Below, piece after piece: positions 21,083 through 33,052 of a stretch of 64,000 nucleotides of DNA (within the stretch, counting starts at the first letter, position 1; the number at the start of each line of letters is the position of its first letter). Under the pieces are notes generated by a model. The model was not told the origin of the DNA and did no database searches. It was given only the letters and a program-made list of their open reading frames with translations. Origin of the DNA: Nageia nagi (Eukaryota > Pinophyta); contig JBITNC010000001.1 of assembly GCA_050084985.1 (NCBI GenBank), positions 10,974,001 through 11,038,000 of the forward strand, written 5' to 3'. The position numbers and the translations under genes are program-made.

Positions 21083-22040
21083 ATTTTATTATATCTCCTT
21101 AGACCTATCGACAGAGAAACCTAAAGCGACCAAATTGTTGAAAGTGAGGATGAGAGCGATATCATAAACCTTTTTTGGTCCCATAGCTAGCTAAATAAGA
21201 GTTTGTTGGCAAACAACAAAGCCTTAGGAGAACAACGAACTTGTAGTCCCAACCATGTCCTTTTTCCATGTGTATGATTTTTTTTTTCTAAAATAAATTT
21301 TTAGTAGTAAATCCAATGAACTTGTTTGCAATGGTACTAAAGCCAATGATTTTTAAACTTTTATATTCATATTTGGTGAAATTAATTATATAGTTTATAC
21401 ATATGCAATTTGACAAACCTTGTGACAAATAACTTGCAATCACAAGAAAATAACAATGCAATAATGTTTGATTTCAAACAACATACTAATATTTCATTAT
21501 GTGAACATATTTATATAACATTTTGTATAAGCATTAAATTTAAAGCATGTACACAACTACACATGACCCGTATGATGTAATAATCCTAATAAACTAAACA
21601 TGGGTGATCCATGAATGGATCCGAACAATAAACTCACTAATGATGTAATAATCTTTATTAGTTTACATTTCTTGCAATGAGCTTTCAAGCTCATTAATTT
21701 TCCCTTGCATTTTAGCAAAGATCATTTGTATTCTTGCTAAGGATTTCGTGCCCACCATGACTTGCATCTTCAATGTTGAAGTTAGAACTTCTTCCACCAT
21801 GGCTTTCTCTGGTTTTAGTAGTTTAAGAGTATGTCATTACCAAATACCTCTAGGATAGGGCCCCACCTTGATTGTGTTGACCTCCTTCACCGAGTTTTGG
21901 ATATATATGGCAGAAAACTTCTCTTCCATGAATGAGGTTCTCCTCACTCTCAAAGATATCCATATACTCGATTCCATAGTTGTGTTTGAAGGAGTTACAC
22001 AAAAGGAAGGGATAAATATAGGAGTTTGAGGATGAGTAGA
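21083..22040. other. Noncoding flank with a weak minus-strand ORF remnant
   Basis: AT-rich DNA right of Gy1. The only structured piece is a minus-strand frame from ATG 21800 to the stop at 21663 (45 residues: MVEEVLTSTLKMQVMV, then a Lys/Glu-rich, helix-prone end). The frame is open again at about 21845-21977 with two stops between. I do not recognise it; a decayed host gene or an upstream gypsy part are both possible. Confidence 0.3.
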
Positions 22041-22041
22041 G

Positions 22042-22395
22042 GATTCATTATTACAAAGCTAGTAGTGGATTCCTTTTGTGAGATTCATTGTTGCCTAGCC
22101 AATAATGGATTCTCATTGCAAGATTCATTGTTGCTTGGGCAACAATGGATTCTTATTGTGAGATTCGCTATTGCCTGGTTGGTAATAGATAATCATTGCA
22201 TGGTTCATTGCTACCTAAGCAATAACAAATTCTCACAACAAGATTCTCTACTATCTAGTCAACAATATATTTTCGTTGTGGGATTCACTACTACCTAGTC
22301 AACAACAAATGCTCATTGTGGAGTTTACTATTACCAAACCAATAACAAATTCTTAATGCAAGGTTCATTATTGTCGAGCAAACAATAAATGCTCT
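22042..22395 (+). repeat. 40-bp tandem repeat array, about nine units
   Basis: Near-regular 40-bp units built on a (T/C)TCATTG-AGATTCATTGTTGCCTAG pattern. Several contain dyads; the best is ATTGTTGC-TTGG-GCAACAAT near 22128-22147, and another is ATTGCT/AGCAAT near 22207. Units diverge strongly toward the right. Because 40 is not a multiple of three, the frame at 22026-22298 is not a repetitive protein gene. Confidence 0.85.
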
Positions 22396-23812
22396 TCGTT
22401 TGACAATTTATTTATTTAATATGTTTATTAGATTTAATTTTTCTTAATAATTTGTGAAACATTAATAAATGTAAAGCCAACATTTAATGTCCTTTAAACC
22501 TATTGGTTTGTAGGACCTCTGAAGAGTTTTTAAACATCACCAATGTAAGAAGTGGAAGTAGAACTTGAGACCATTCAGAATGGATGCTATTCAATTATCT
22601 CCCAAATCCCTATGCAAGAGGTGATAAGTTATTGTTTGGAGGTTTTAACAAACATTATCATATTGTGTTTGATCTAGATCTAAAATTTTGTTTGAATGAT
22701 TTATTTTAATTGTCTTTTGAAGTATTATTATTTTTCTTGGAATATTTGTCCATTTGTGTACTACCCAATATTTTTCTTTATAAGAGAAATAATTATTCAA
22801 ATACTTAATTGATATATATTTACTTCTTGACAAACTTTTATAGGTCCTCCAAACTAATGGATTTCAAATGAAGTTAAAAGATTCATATCTACCTATCTAA
22901 TGTGAGAAAACCCTATCTAATAAAAAAGGAATCCAAGGCCATGTGATATTTTTAGTTTAATATAATCAGCAATGATGATAGCACCATTTTTCAATCTCAT
23001 GTAAACTTAAAAATAATATAAAAAATTTGAAAAAAATGATCCTTCTTGCTCAAATCAATTATAAAATTATCTAATATCTTTATAAAATAAATAAACCTAT
23101 ACATTAAAAAAACTATGTATTCCATAACCAAAATCATGATCCAATCCCTTAAATCACTCAACCACATAAAAAAGACCCTTATTAATGTCTTTCACCAATG
23201 CATCCTTCATAATAAGCAACATGGCAATTTGAAGGAGCCAAATTTATATCCATGAGTTTTAGAGATCAAGACACCATGTTCTAGATTTTCATAACCTATT
23301 GCACTGTTGTATTTGACTTGTTTCCACTAAAACATGTTGAAGAACCAACTTCAAATGCCACCATAATTAAATACCCAACTGTCATCTTTTGATTCATAAT
23401 GGACCTTTTAAAACTTCAGTATATAATTCCATTTTAATTAGTCTGGGTTACATATTTATTAATGTTAATATTAAACTACTCTACAATCTGAAGCAGAATA
23501 ACAATACTTATATCATCCATATACTCACTACAGCAGACTCGCTATGTTTAGAATCTAGAAACAAGAGGTAGGCATTCATCATGTAAATGTTCCATGTTCA
23601 AACCTAAACCTGCTAACATGAATTAAGGTTGTTTCACCTGAATTCCATGTTAAGTAGAATCCCATGTTAAGTAGGTCCTCAAGTAAATCAACACAGTTTA
23701 TATGTCAAATAAACATTAACACGCTGAACATATTACTACTAGCTATGCATTTGTTCTAAATACAGCCTTATATGTCTGTAGAATAGAAGAAAATTTCATA
23801 GTAAAGTGCTTA
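22396..23812. other. AT-rich intergenic DNA, nothing recognised
   Basis: No coding pattern, LTR ends or tandem structure could be supported here. It includes whatever 3' untranslated and terminator sequence belongs to the minus-strand gene ending at 23813. Confidence 0.5.
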
Positions 23813-25534
23813 TCATGGAACATGGCTATCCAGAGGATCAAAATGCCTGTGATATTGGATTGGTGGAGGGCCAATTGGGATTGAGGGAGGCTGAGGAGGA
23901 TAAGTTGGATGTTTAGGTAATGGGGAAAGTTTGTGATAGTGGATTGGTGGATGTGGGTTGTGAGGTGGCATTGTAACAGTAGGGGGTTGTGGTGGAGAAC
24001 TAGGAGGGAATATCTTGTGTCTAGATGGTGACCGACCATGATGTGGAGGAAAGGGAGGGCGATGAAGTGGGTAGGTTAAGGGATTTTTACAAAGTGGATA
24101 ATGGAATTTGAGCTTACTGAGTTTGGAATAAAGAGGAATTGGAGGTAAAGGAACGCACTTGATGTGCCTCTGCCTTGGGCTAGAATTGTTTCCGCCAGGA
24201 ACCTTAGGGAACTTAGTGGGGATCTGGTTATCAACAATTGATGTAGGCCTTGAGACACGAAGGTTAAGAGAAGGGGATTTCGTCCTTGTGAATGGCATTG
24301 TCACAGCAGTTGAAGGGATAGTGGGCATCCCATCTCCAAGCTCTCTTTCTATCACTGTCTTGAGGCCCCTGAATGAAGACCTCAGGGACCCATGAGGCAA
24401 AAAAGATCTAATGTTCTGCCTAGAACTCGGATTCAGGGCATTACAGATCTTTAGAGAATGATTCACCCTGTAGGCCAAGAGACCAACATAATAGACGGTT
24501 TTCTTTTCGTAGACTCCCCCCTTGCTCGTGATAATGGTACCTGAAACTCCGTTGTCCATGTCAGTAGGGACTTGGCAATGGATGTCATTGCTACTTGCAA
24601 GCTGAACACTGCATTTTCTTTCAGAGCCATGGATTTCAAGGCCATCTTCGTCATCCACACTTATGGAGAACACACCATTGTCATCCGTAGTTGCTTCAAA
24701 AACATCAGTTTTCAGCCCTTGTTTGCATTCTAGCCTGACCTCAGCTCCTGCTTAAAATATCACATAAAAAAACATGAACTCCACCACTAATGAAAAAATA
24801 AAAAGCATCAAGAAATAGCATGAACTTCCTTGCATACTGTTAAGATACTGAGTAGAAACCAAAGAATTAAATGATTTTTACATTGCTTCAAAAGACCATC
24901 TTACAGTTTATAAATAGTACCAACACCGTTGTCAAACCCATTAAAATTCAACACCCCGTTAGTTGGTGAACAGACAATATCCTTCTACCATACTCCTTAC
25001 CATATTCTAAACATATGTACATTTTCTATACTACAATATTAACAAAACATAAACACTGTTGTCTGTAAGTTACACATATCTGCAGTTGGTTCATCAGCAT
25101 TTGTCTGTTCATAAAAGACTCACATTCGATGCAATCACCTGCTTCAAACCATCAACACCCCTTAATACAGTCACCTATCCCAAAACAACCAAGAGAAACA
25201 GAAGCCTATAAACATCCATAACACAATATATGCAAAAAACCCATGATTTCCCACTAAAGCATTCGAAACAAAGCGCACACACCACATCGCAAGGCTTGCA
25301 CCCATCTTACCAAACCTTACATACATTAAGTACATGGGACACACCTGCAAGAGGGTGACTGAGAGCAGACAGTGATTCCAGAGAGCATTCGTCACAGAAG
25401 ACCATGCCAGTCACCATGGCAGCCTTGATCCTACCTTCTCCATTGCAAACTTCAACGTTCCACACCAAAACTCCGAAGCATATTAAAAACATCTTTAACT
25501 TCAACATTCTTTCGTGCAAAATCTCCTTCACCAT
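23813..25534 (-). CDS. Ole e 1/PAC-domain secreted protein with Pro/His-rich tail (2 exons)
   Basis: Exons 25534-25345 and 24747-23813 on the minus strand; the 597-bp intron has GT..AG ends (CTTGCAG/GTGTGTCC and TTTTAAGCAG/GAGCTGAG) and is phase 1. The product is about 374 residues from ATG 25534, or 365 from ATG 25507, which gives the neater signal peptide (MLKLKMFLICFGVLV). The Ole e 1/PAC domain follows: VTGMVFCDEC, then AEVRLECKQG across the junction, FEATTDDNGVFSISV, ERKCSVQL, DIHCQVPTD and LKICNAL, giving six cysteines as in the family. The tail is Pro/His-rich (PPFPPHHGRSP, PPIQYHRHF), like cell-wall PAC proteins. A cell-wall role is inferred from family and signal peptide. The frame is intact. 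Confidence 0.87.
24748..25344 (-). other. Intron of the Ole e 1-like gene
   Basis: Minus-strand GTGTGTCC donor and a pyrimidine-poor TTTTAAGCAG acceptor. Removing it joins the Leu-Ala-Gly of exon 1 to Ala-Glu-Val-Arg-Leu-Glu-Cys of exon 2 in frame, restoring the family's LAGAEV-L-C motif. This is the usual intron place just before the third cysteine. Frames inside it on either strand are spurious. Confidence 0.85.
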
Positions 25535-25834
25535 GTCCACCAAGCTTCACATTCTCTTCTGCAGCTGCTTCACACACAGGACTCGAAGCTTTCAAGCTCA
25601 ATTTTAAGTAATGAGCACTATTCCCTAAGCCTAGCCCGAAACCAAGAAAAAAGATATGTAAAAAGATCTATACAACCTTTTGGACTTGTACTGGACATGA
25701 TGATGAGACATCAGTGGTTACCCAAATCAAACAAACATTTAATCATGAACTCCCAGGATGTTGGGATGGAATAATATTCCTCATTCTTCTTAGATGTCTA
25801 TCTCTATTATGTCTGATTTCTTTTGTTTTGTAGT

Positions 25835-25843
25835 CTTATATAG
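25835..25843 (-). promoter_or_regulatory. Possible TATA box upstream of the Ole e 1-like gene
   Basis: Minus-strand CTATATAAG, about 300 bp upstream of the first ATG. Several ATG triplets lie between, so a start site nearer the gene is also possible; a weaker GTATAGATC lies near 25665. Confidence 0.3.
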
Positions 25844-27200
25844 AAAGAGGCTGTTTCTTTAAATTGTTCCCATGGGTTGGTTTTGTGCAGTCCATTCTCT
25901 GGACAATCAAAAGCTTGTCTCTAGCGGTGCTTTCTTCAATGAGTTATCAGATATAGGCTAGGTCCAGATTGTCTGTCTTAAATATAAACGAGGGACACGA
26001 GTTTAGATAGTTTATTAGGATCAATAATGTACACTCGTCCTTTTAATTATTGTTATTGGAAGAGAGTTTTTAAGTTAATCAAGATTTAAAGTGGAACATG
26101 TTATTAAGGACTTTTATTCTTTGATTTTTTGGGATATGTTGCAATATTTTTAATATAAAGGGTTGGCCGTTTAGTATTTATTCAGATCTACCCAGTTTTT
26201 GTAATAATTTTTTATTTTCTATTATATCAAATGAGAAAGGTCTATGATATTTATTTATTATGAAAAAGTGTTTTAATTAAAGTAAAAAAAATTTACAATC
26301 AAAAGAAAGTTTGGTAGAAAGTATACTTCAAGAAGTAGACATTCAATTTTAACCATGGGTTAGATAATTGATCATCAAAAAAAGATCACATTAACCTTCA
26401 ACTCAGCTTAAGAGTAACAAAAGGACATACATATGTTCCCACAAAACACAAACACCAAGCAATTATACCAAAGCATAAATAAAATCAAGTTGCCTTATGG
26501 GAGGAGCCCTTAGGGTGCACTTCTAAATCTACCATGCATTATCATTGATTAAATGGGATGGGTCGTAGATCCTAGCCATCATTGGTCGGAAAGGGATTTT
26601 CTTTTTTTCCATTTCATCTCCCCATCCAATAGCAGGTTGAGTGGGGGAAGGTGGTTGAGACCAATCCCATTGCATCAGGGAGTGTTGTCATACAGCATAA
26701 CCCATCTTGCAACTAGCATGTCAGGCAATAACATATGCCAACCCTTAAGAGGATGAGAGGAGCTTATCCCAACATCATTATATCTTTTTCGCATCAGAGA
26801 GGGTTGAGACCAATGATGGTCTGCTCGACATGACCATGAATGTGATAGGGGATGTCAACATGAGCGAGAGCACAATCGATCCTAAGAAGCATTGTTGGGA
26901 GGCAACCTAATGATCGCATAAGAAGCATTGCCCCAATATTCCAGAAGGGTGCAAAGATGCAAGACTTGAACTCGATATTTTGTGCCTAATCAATAATTTG
27001 TAGCCATACATCAAAGAAAATTTCTATATTGTCAAAAAGAGAAAAATCCATGGATGAAGCAATAGTCTAAAAGATAATCTTATTCCTAGACTTTTATATA
27101 TGAAAAAGCAAATTGGTACGAAAATCTATCAAACTTCCTATAAGGGGTGATAGAATCCCCCAATAAAGCATGCTACCATGAAAAAGGAATGGGAATCATA
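25844..27200. other. Intergenic DNA, nothing recognised
   Basis: Moderately AT-rich. The plus frame at 26553-26756 has no recognisable protein pattern. No terminal repeats or tandem arrays were found. Confidence 0.45.
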
Positions 27201-27856
27201 ATTACATAAATTTAATGTATGTAATTACTTAAAATTATTAAATTATAATTATCGAGTTATTTCATTATTATCATCATAATTTATAACATTGGACCAACGT
27301 GTGTCTTGTTTGAGGGTAACACGAGGCCCAAAGTATGGTTATCAACCCAAGATGTGAGTTACATCATCGAGTTTCATATATAACCAAGATCTACATAAGT
27401 CCACTATCAAGACATATCTAGATAATATATTTTGAATGTATTTCCTATATAATTTGGATACTCTAATTATCTTATGGGAGCTATCATATAATTATTGTGC
27501 ATAATCTAATATTTTTGCAGGCTAAGCGTGTGAGGCAACAACCTTGATTACAAATTTGGACTCCTCCAAAAGAGGATCAACGATGATCTATTCCACTTTG
27601 GGAGGACCAAAGATGGTCCATTTCTAACTGATCAACGAGTTGTGAATTCTGTGGTGTCTTCATTAGGTTATCCTTTGTGCATATATTGCTTCCTTTCATC
27701 CATAATAGGTAAGTATTTGAATCTCCATCTCGATAGGTACAAGCTTGTTCCTTATTGAATATTATTTATTTCCATTATTATTTATCTTTAGCCATTTCGA
27801 TCTAAGTAGGTTTTGGGATTGTTAATTACTACAATTTCCAATTCTCCCATCCTACA
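27201..27856 (+). repeat. Gypsy-type LTR, right part (element Gy2)
   Basis: The right end is defined by CCATCCTACA followed after two bases by TTGGTGAACCCGATGC, the same arrangement as at the end of the Gy1 LTR. The left end could not be fixed: no matching TGTAGG start was seen, so the start given is only approximate and may be truncated. Confidence 0.5.
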
Positions 27857-27858
27857 AA

Positions 27859-27874
27859 TTGGTGAACCCGATGC
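27859..27874 (+). other. Primer-binding-site-like sequence of Gy2
   Basis: TTGGTGAACCCGATGC, two bases after the inferred LTR end; shares TTGGTGAAC with the Gy1 site. Confidence 0.55.
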
Positions 27875-28746
27875 ATCTTACAAACCCTAGAATTTTAATT
27901 TTAGGGCATCACATTTTCTATGGAGTTTTTTTAATAAAAACCCTAGTTTTTATTTTAGGGTTTTTATTTTCTTTGTGGTTGCATTAATGTTTTACAAAAT
28001 TAATGGATCATATTGCTTGGAAATCATTGACAAACCTAGGGCTTTTTATTTTCAGAATTTCATTTTTATAGAAAAATCTAGATTTAAGAGTCATTTTGAT
28101 CAAGTTTGTGAGATCTAGCATTAGAAATGTTTTCTCAAACTATAGATAAACATAATTGGAAACTTTTGGTGATTTCTCAAGGCCTAAAATTACATATTTT
28201 GATAAATATTATGAAACTTTTGAAGAAAATATCATATTAAAAAGCCCTAAATTTTGAAAATATTTTATAACTATTTGGTGACTTATTTCTTGGTAAAAAC
28301 TTGCCAAAACCATAGGTCATCATAATAGATAACTTTTTGAGAGTAATTTAGGTTCATTACGTGCATTTTTATCAAGATTTTTAGAGGTTTTCAAATTTCA
28401 AATGAAATATTTTTGCATAAAAACCTAGATTTTGGAGGTTAACTTAAACATATTGGTGACTCTTGCATTAAAAAATCTTACCCTACTTATATATTATCAT
28501 TATTGGGACATATTAGTAATGTTTGAAGATCATATCTTGCATATAATGACCTCTTAATCACATCTTTGTGAATTATGCAAAATGTCATGTGTTACATCAA
28601 TAATCTTATGTGTTACACTATATCCTACATGTGTGTTGTAATTTTTTACCCTAGGCGCTATATTACTAATGTCTGCAATAAGTCTAGCACTATATAGTCT
28701 CTCGTGTATCAAATAATTGATCAATAAACAACTTCTAGAGATAAGT
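27875..28746 (+). other. Leader of gypsy element Gy2
   Basis: AT-rich noncoding DNA with several copies of CCCTA or TAGGG spaced through 27880-28030 (ACCCTAGAATTTTA, TTTTAGGGCATC, AACCCTAGTTTT). No reading frame of note. Confidence 0.45.
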
Positions 28747-29061
28747 ATGACTACTCAAAATGATGACAAGATTAATGATACTCTTGATGGACATTCCCAT
28801 GAAGCATATTTTATTGATGAAAAATCCAATGATGTTATTTTTCTTGATAAACAATGCAATGATGGTATTTATTTTGATATACATTCTAATGATGTAATTT
28901 CTATTGATGAAGTTCCTAGTTCTTGCATAGATGCTAAAAATGATGAAATTCATAGCATTACTAGTGATGATATGACTACTGTTAATGATCATATTGCAAA
29001 TGATGATTTTTTCCTTTATAGTGATAGTCATAATGATGATACCAATGATAATCACCTTTAA
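28747..29061 (+). CDS. Asp/Asn-rich repetitive ORF, unidentified
   Basis: ATG 28747 opens 104 residues; after the TAA at 29059 the same biased composition goes on to about 29180. The protein is strongly acidic, with an 11-residue repeat (about 28810-28915) in which SNDVIFLD, CNDGIYFD and SNDVISID recur, then Asp/Asn runs. There are no membrane segments or zinc sites. It lies between the Gy2 leader and copia relic E, so it may be an upstream ORF or gag N-terminus of the gypsy element, cut by E. The repetitive ATGATG composition could also be simple-sequence expansion with chance openness. Confidence 0.35.
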   Translation: MTTQNDDKINDTLDGHSHEAYFIDEKSNDVIFLDKQCNDGIYFDIHSNDVISIDEVPSSCIDAKNDEIHSITSDDMTTVNDHIANDDFFLYSDSHNDDTNDNHL

Positions 29062-29240
29062 AAAAATGATGATCATGAGAATTATAATAATGCTAATGAT
29101 AGTGATGATTATGAGGATGATGGCGATAGTGATGATGATTATAATGTTGATATAGATATTGAGTCATTATCATTCATGTAAAGTGATTATTTTTAATTCA
29201 CAAATTTAACATGCTTACATTAGTTATTATTTTATAGAAA

Positions 29241-30110
29241 ATGGGAGCCACCTTCTTACCCAAGCACATCCTTGATGGTTCCAACTATGGCATTTGGAAA
29301 GCTAAACTATAGGTAAGGAAACTATAATGAGAACCTATTTGCTCTTACAAGAGAAGGCACTTAAGGCTTACAACTCAAATAATGAGCTAGCAACCTTTAT
29401 GATTTTCCATGCAATGTCAAACAAAGTGCTACTTATGATGTCTTCATCAATGTCTACAAAGGAATCTTGGGATAGGCTTAATAAAATCTAGCTAAGGTCC
29501 AAATTTTAAAAAAAGGTTCACCATTCTCCAAAAGTTGCTTCAATATCGCCAAGGGGAAGACAAAAATGTTATCATCTATTTGAACAAGATCATTGATCTT
29601 AGGACCTAACTTATTGGTTGTGGTTACAACTGAATCAATGATGAGTTCATGGTTTCATCATTTTTCAAAGCCTTTCTTTAAAATTCAATAGCTTTGTGAT
29701 AATTATTAATACTAGGCTTTATGATGAAGAAGAAGTCTTCTCTCTGAAGAACCTTTCAAGGCTTCTTTTGAAGCAGTTTCTAAATGATAACAACATTGCT
29801 CTAGGATCAACCAAAACTCCTTTCAAGAAGAAGTTAAAGCATCATAAGAAGTATTTTTTTTCTACCTCCAAGAAGTTTGAAAAGAAGGACAATAATAACT
29901 ACAAATAAAGATATGAAAAGGGCAAGGCAAACAAACCAAATCCCAGGGCAAAATTTGATGGTAATTGTAAATTTTATGGTAGCTATGGTTACAAAAGATT
30001 TTACTACTACAAGAAGAAAATAGAATAAAAGAAAAAAGAAAATGGAAATAAAAATGTGAAGAACTTCAAAGGGAAAAAATATTAAATTTGGTTTTGTTTA
30101 TGGTCTTTAC
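29241..30110 (+). pseudogene. gag remnant of element E
   Basis: ATG 29241 is three bases after an AG at 29236-29237. The start follows LPKHILDGSNYGIWKAKL, as in the other copies. It then decays through stops and a deletion around the KLW segment. The zinc knuckle (about 29957-30020) retains a single Cys. Clear alignment to element C gag near SRLLLKQFL and SLKNLSRLLLK (about 29730). Confidence 0.78.
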
Positions 30111-33052
30111 TTCATGTCTTGTACTTTTTTTACTAATTGGATTATTCACTTTATGTGCACTAATCACATGTGCTTTCAAAAGGATAAGTTTGAAAAAAAT
30201 TTATAAGTATAAAAAGGATGAGTTATGATAGGTGATAATTCAATCCTTGAATTCCAAGGGATTGGGAGTGTGATGATTCACATAAAGGTTCTTTAAAATG
30301 TGCTTTATGTGCCTATGCTAATAATGAAGTACCTACTTTTCATAATTCAAGTTGCAAAGAAAGGGTACCGATTCAAGTTCAACTCACACTTCTAGTGCAT
30401 TAAGAATGGACTTGCCACTTTGATGAAAGAATCAATAAAATATGATCTTTACATTGTGGATCAAGTTCCAACAAAGATGTATCTTGTTATGAATGTCTAC
30501 TTTAGGGGAAATCTTTGGTATCAATATTTAAGGTACCTTAACCATAAAAGTATTCAAGTCATAAAAGACCAAGAGCTTGTGGAAGGATTTCCCTCGATAT
30601 CACCCATAATTAGTCTATGTGAGAAGTGCATCCTAAGCAATATGAATAAAAAAAGATTTGAAAAAGATAAAGTGATAAGGGTAACCCAACCTCTTCAACT
30701 TGTGCATTCATATTTGATGGGTTTGTTTCAGACGAAGTAGCTTGGGGGAGCATCTTATGTTTTGATCTTCATAAATAATTTTAGTAGAATGATATTTGGT
30801 TATCTACTTGAGCACAAGGATCAAACCTTTTATAGGTTCAAAAAATTCAAGGCCTTAGTTGAAAATAAAACTAACCTTAAAATCAAGATGCTGAGATCAA
30901 ATAATGGGAGTGAGTATAATAGCAATGAGTTTAATGATTATTATGCCAAGTATGAGATCAAAAGGTAGTTAATAATTCCTTACACCCCTCAACAAAATGG
31001 TGCTATCAAAAGGAAAAATTAAAAAATTATAGATATGACTATATGCATGTTAAAAAATCTTTCTAGTTTTTTATAAGGTGAAGTTGTGAGCACTACAATT
31101 TACACCTTGAATAGGTGTCCCACAAAAGTGGTTGAAGGTAAAAATCTTTTTGAGGCATGAATAGAAAAGAAACCTAACATCTCTCACTATAGGATTTTTG
31201 GTTGTGAATCCTTCTTATATATTATTTCTGATAAAATAAAGAAGTTAGATAAGAGATCCCAAAAATGCATCTTTATGGGCTATGATAGTCAGTATAGAGG
31301 CTATAGGCTCTACTCTTTGTACTACAAAGGATTTTTCATCTTGAGGGATGTAAATTTTAATGAACTTCATGAAGAATTTTCTTTTAATGAGGATGTTGAT
31401 GATCTAGATAACTCTTCAATTGCACCTAACTAGTTGGATATCAATACCATAGGAGAAAAATTATCTAACACAGAGGATAACAAGAAGTACAACCTTCAAC
31501 AAATTATTATTTACCAAAATTGATAAAAAAAATGAGCTTTCATCATTCAAGGAATATTCAAAGCATGAGTACTAAATAGAAATTATGAAAGTAGAGTATG
31601 AGGCGCTTATGAAAAATGAAACTTGGGACTTGGTTCCTTATCCCAATGAGAGGAATGTGATTGGCAATAAGTGGATCTATAATGTCAAGTACAATTCAAT
31701 TAGAAAGATTGAGAAATACAAGGCAAGGTTAGTGGTCAAAGTTTTTTCTCAAAAATATGAGGTTGATTATGAGAAAAGCTTTTCTCCTATGATAAAGATA
31801 CCCATTATTAGGATAATCCTTACTCTTTCAACAGCTCAAAGTTTGAAGGTTTTTCAACTCAATGTAAAATGTGCATTTTTCAATGGTGACTTAGATGTGG
31901 AAATCTACATGAATCAACCAGAAGGGTTTATTATGGAAGGTAAAGAGTCCCTTGTATCCAAGCTAAAAAAATCTTTGTATGAACTTAAGTAACTACCCAG
32001 AGCTTGGTACAAAAAGATTTCAAGATACTTTTCAAAAATTGGGTTCTTTAAGTGCTTCTTTGATTTAGATCTTTATGTGTTCAATAAAGGATAAGACTAG
32101 TTATTGATTCTTCTTTATGTGGATGATATTATTATCACTAAAAATAATGATAAAATCATCCAAAAGTGCATATCCAAACTTAAGGTAACTTTTGAAATAA
32201 CTAATATTGGTCTCTTGCACTACTATCTTGGTATGCATGATACCAATACAAGGATTATACTTACATTAGTAAATACAAGTATATCTAAGATATTTTAAAG
32301 AAGTTTGGAATGGAGGAGTGCAAATTTTATTTTATCCTAATCTCGTAATCAATTTGAATCTTAGCTCCAACTCTCATCTGACAGATGCTACTTCTTATAA
32401 GTAATTAATTGGCAGTCGACTATATTTGACTATCTCTAGGCTAGATATTACCTTTGCAGTAAATCTGATAGTATGGTTTATGTAAAAACCATATGTTGAG
32501 CATCTTAATGCTATTAAGAAAATCTTAAGCTATGTTGTGGGAATGAAGGATCTTGCTCTCAAGTATTCCAAGTTACCCTCATTTGTTCTTTTAGGATTCT
32601 CATGTTATGACTATAGGGGATTCTAAGAAGCAACCTCTCTTGGGATTCAAGTGCTTTCTATTGGGATAGCAAGAAGCAACCTATTATTTCTCTTTCCACC
32701 AAATAATTTGAATACCAAGCCATGTCTATTGCATCCTAAGTAGCTATTAGCTTAGGAATCTTTTGGAAAAAATTAGGTATGAGCAAACTCACCCATCTCA
32801 TATTTTTTCAGATAATTAGTCAATTATTTCTTTAGCTAAGAATCATATTTTCCATTAGAGAATAAAATATTTCAAATCCAAGTACATTTCATTAGGGATA
32901 ATGTTTTGAATGGTATCCCATAACTGCAATATTTTCCATCAGTCCTCAACTCTACTCATTTGTTCACCAAGCCTATTCTTGAAGCTCAATTTTGTAATTT
33001 TAAGGAGTCTACTAGGTTGGTGAAGTTTCCATCAAGGGGGAGTGAAGTTTGA
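30111..33052 (+). pseudogene. pol remnant of element E
   Basis: Protease remnant near 30135; integrase zinc site LCEKC near 30620; Asp region HSYLMGLFQ with the Asp lost to Tyr; second Asp region LRSNNGSEY with Asp to Asn; TAG at 30966-30968 in place of the Gln after KR. RT keeps FQLNVKCAFFNG and an intact YVDD (about 32119). RNase H is scrambled around 32620-32680 with a local duplication and deletion. Ends as KFPSRGSEV then TGA, exactly like element C. Confidence 0.85.

Noticed and set aside
22026-22298. Open frame through the 40-bp repeats as a repetitive protein gene
   Set aside because: The period is not a multiple of three, so the protein is not repetitive, and no start context or homology was seen.
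22042-22395. Regular 40-bp repeats resembling a CRISPR array
   Set aside because: Units are contiguous with no unique spacers, diverge along the array, and the context is plant nuclear DNA.
24159-24395. Plus-strand frame opposite exon 2 of the Ole e 1-like gene
   Set aside because: Antisense shadow; the minus frame has the domain, splice sites and signal peptide.
25171-25395. Extension of exon 1 of the Ole e 1-like gene through the donor as an unspliced protein
   Set aside because: Reading on gives a quick stop, while splicing at GTGTGTCC restores the family motif in phase.
28735-29076. Minus-strand Ile-rich frame opposite the Asp/Asn-rich ORF
   Set aside because: Mirror of the ATGATG-type repeats on the other strand; no motif or start context.
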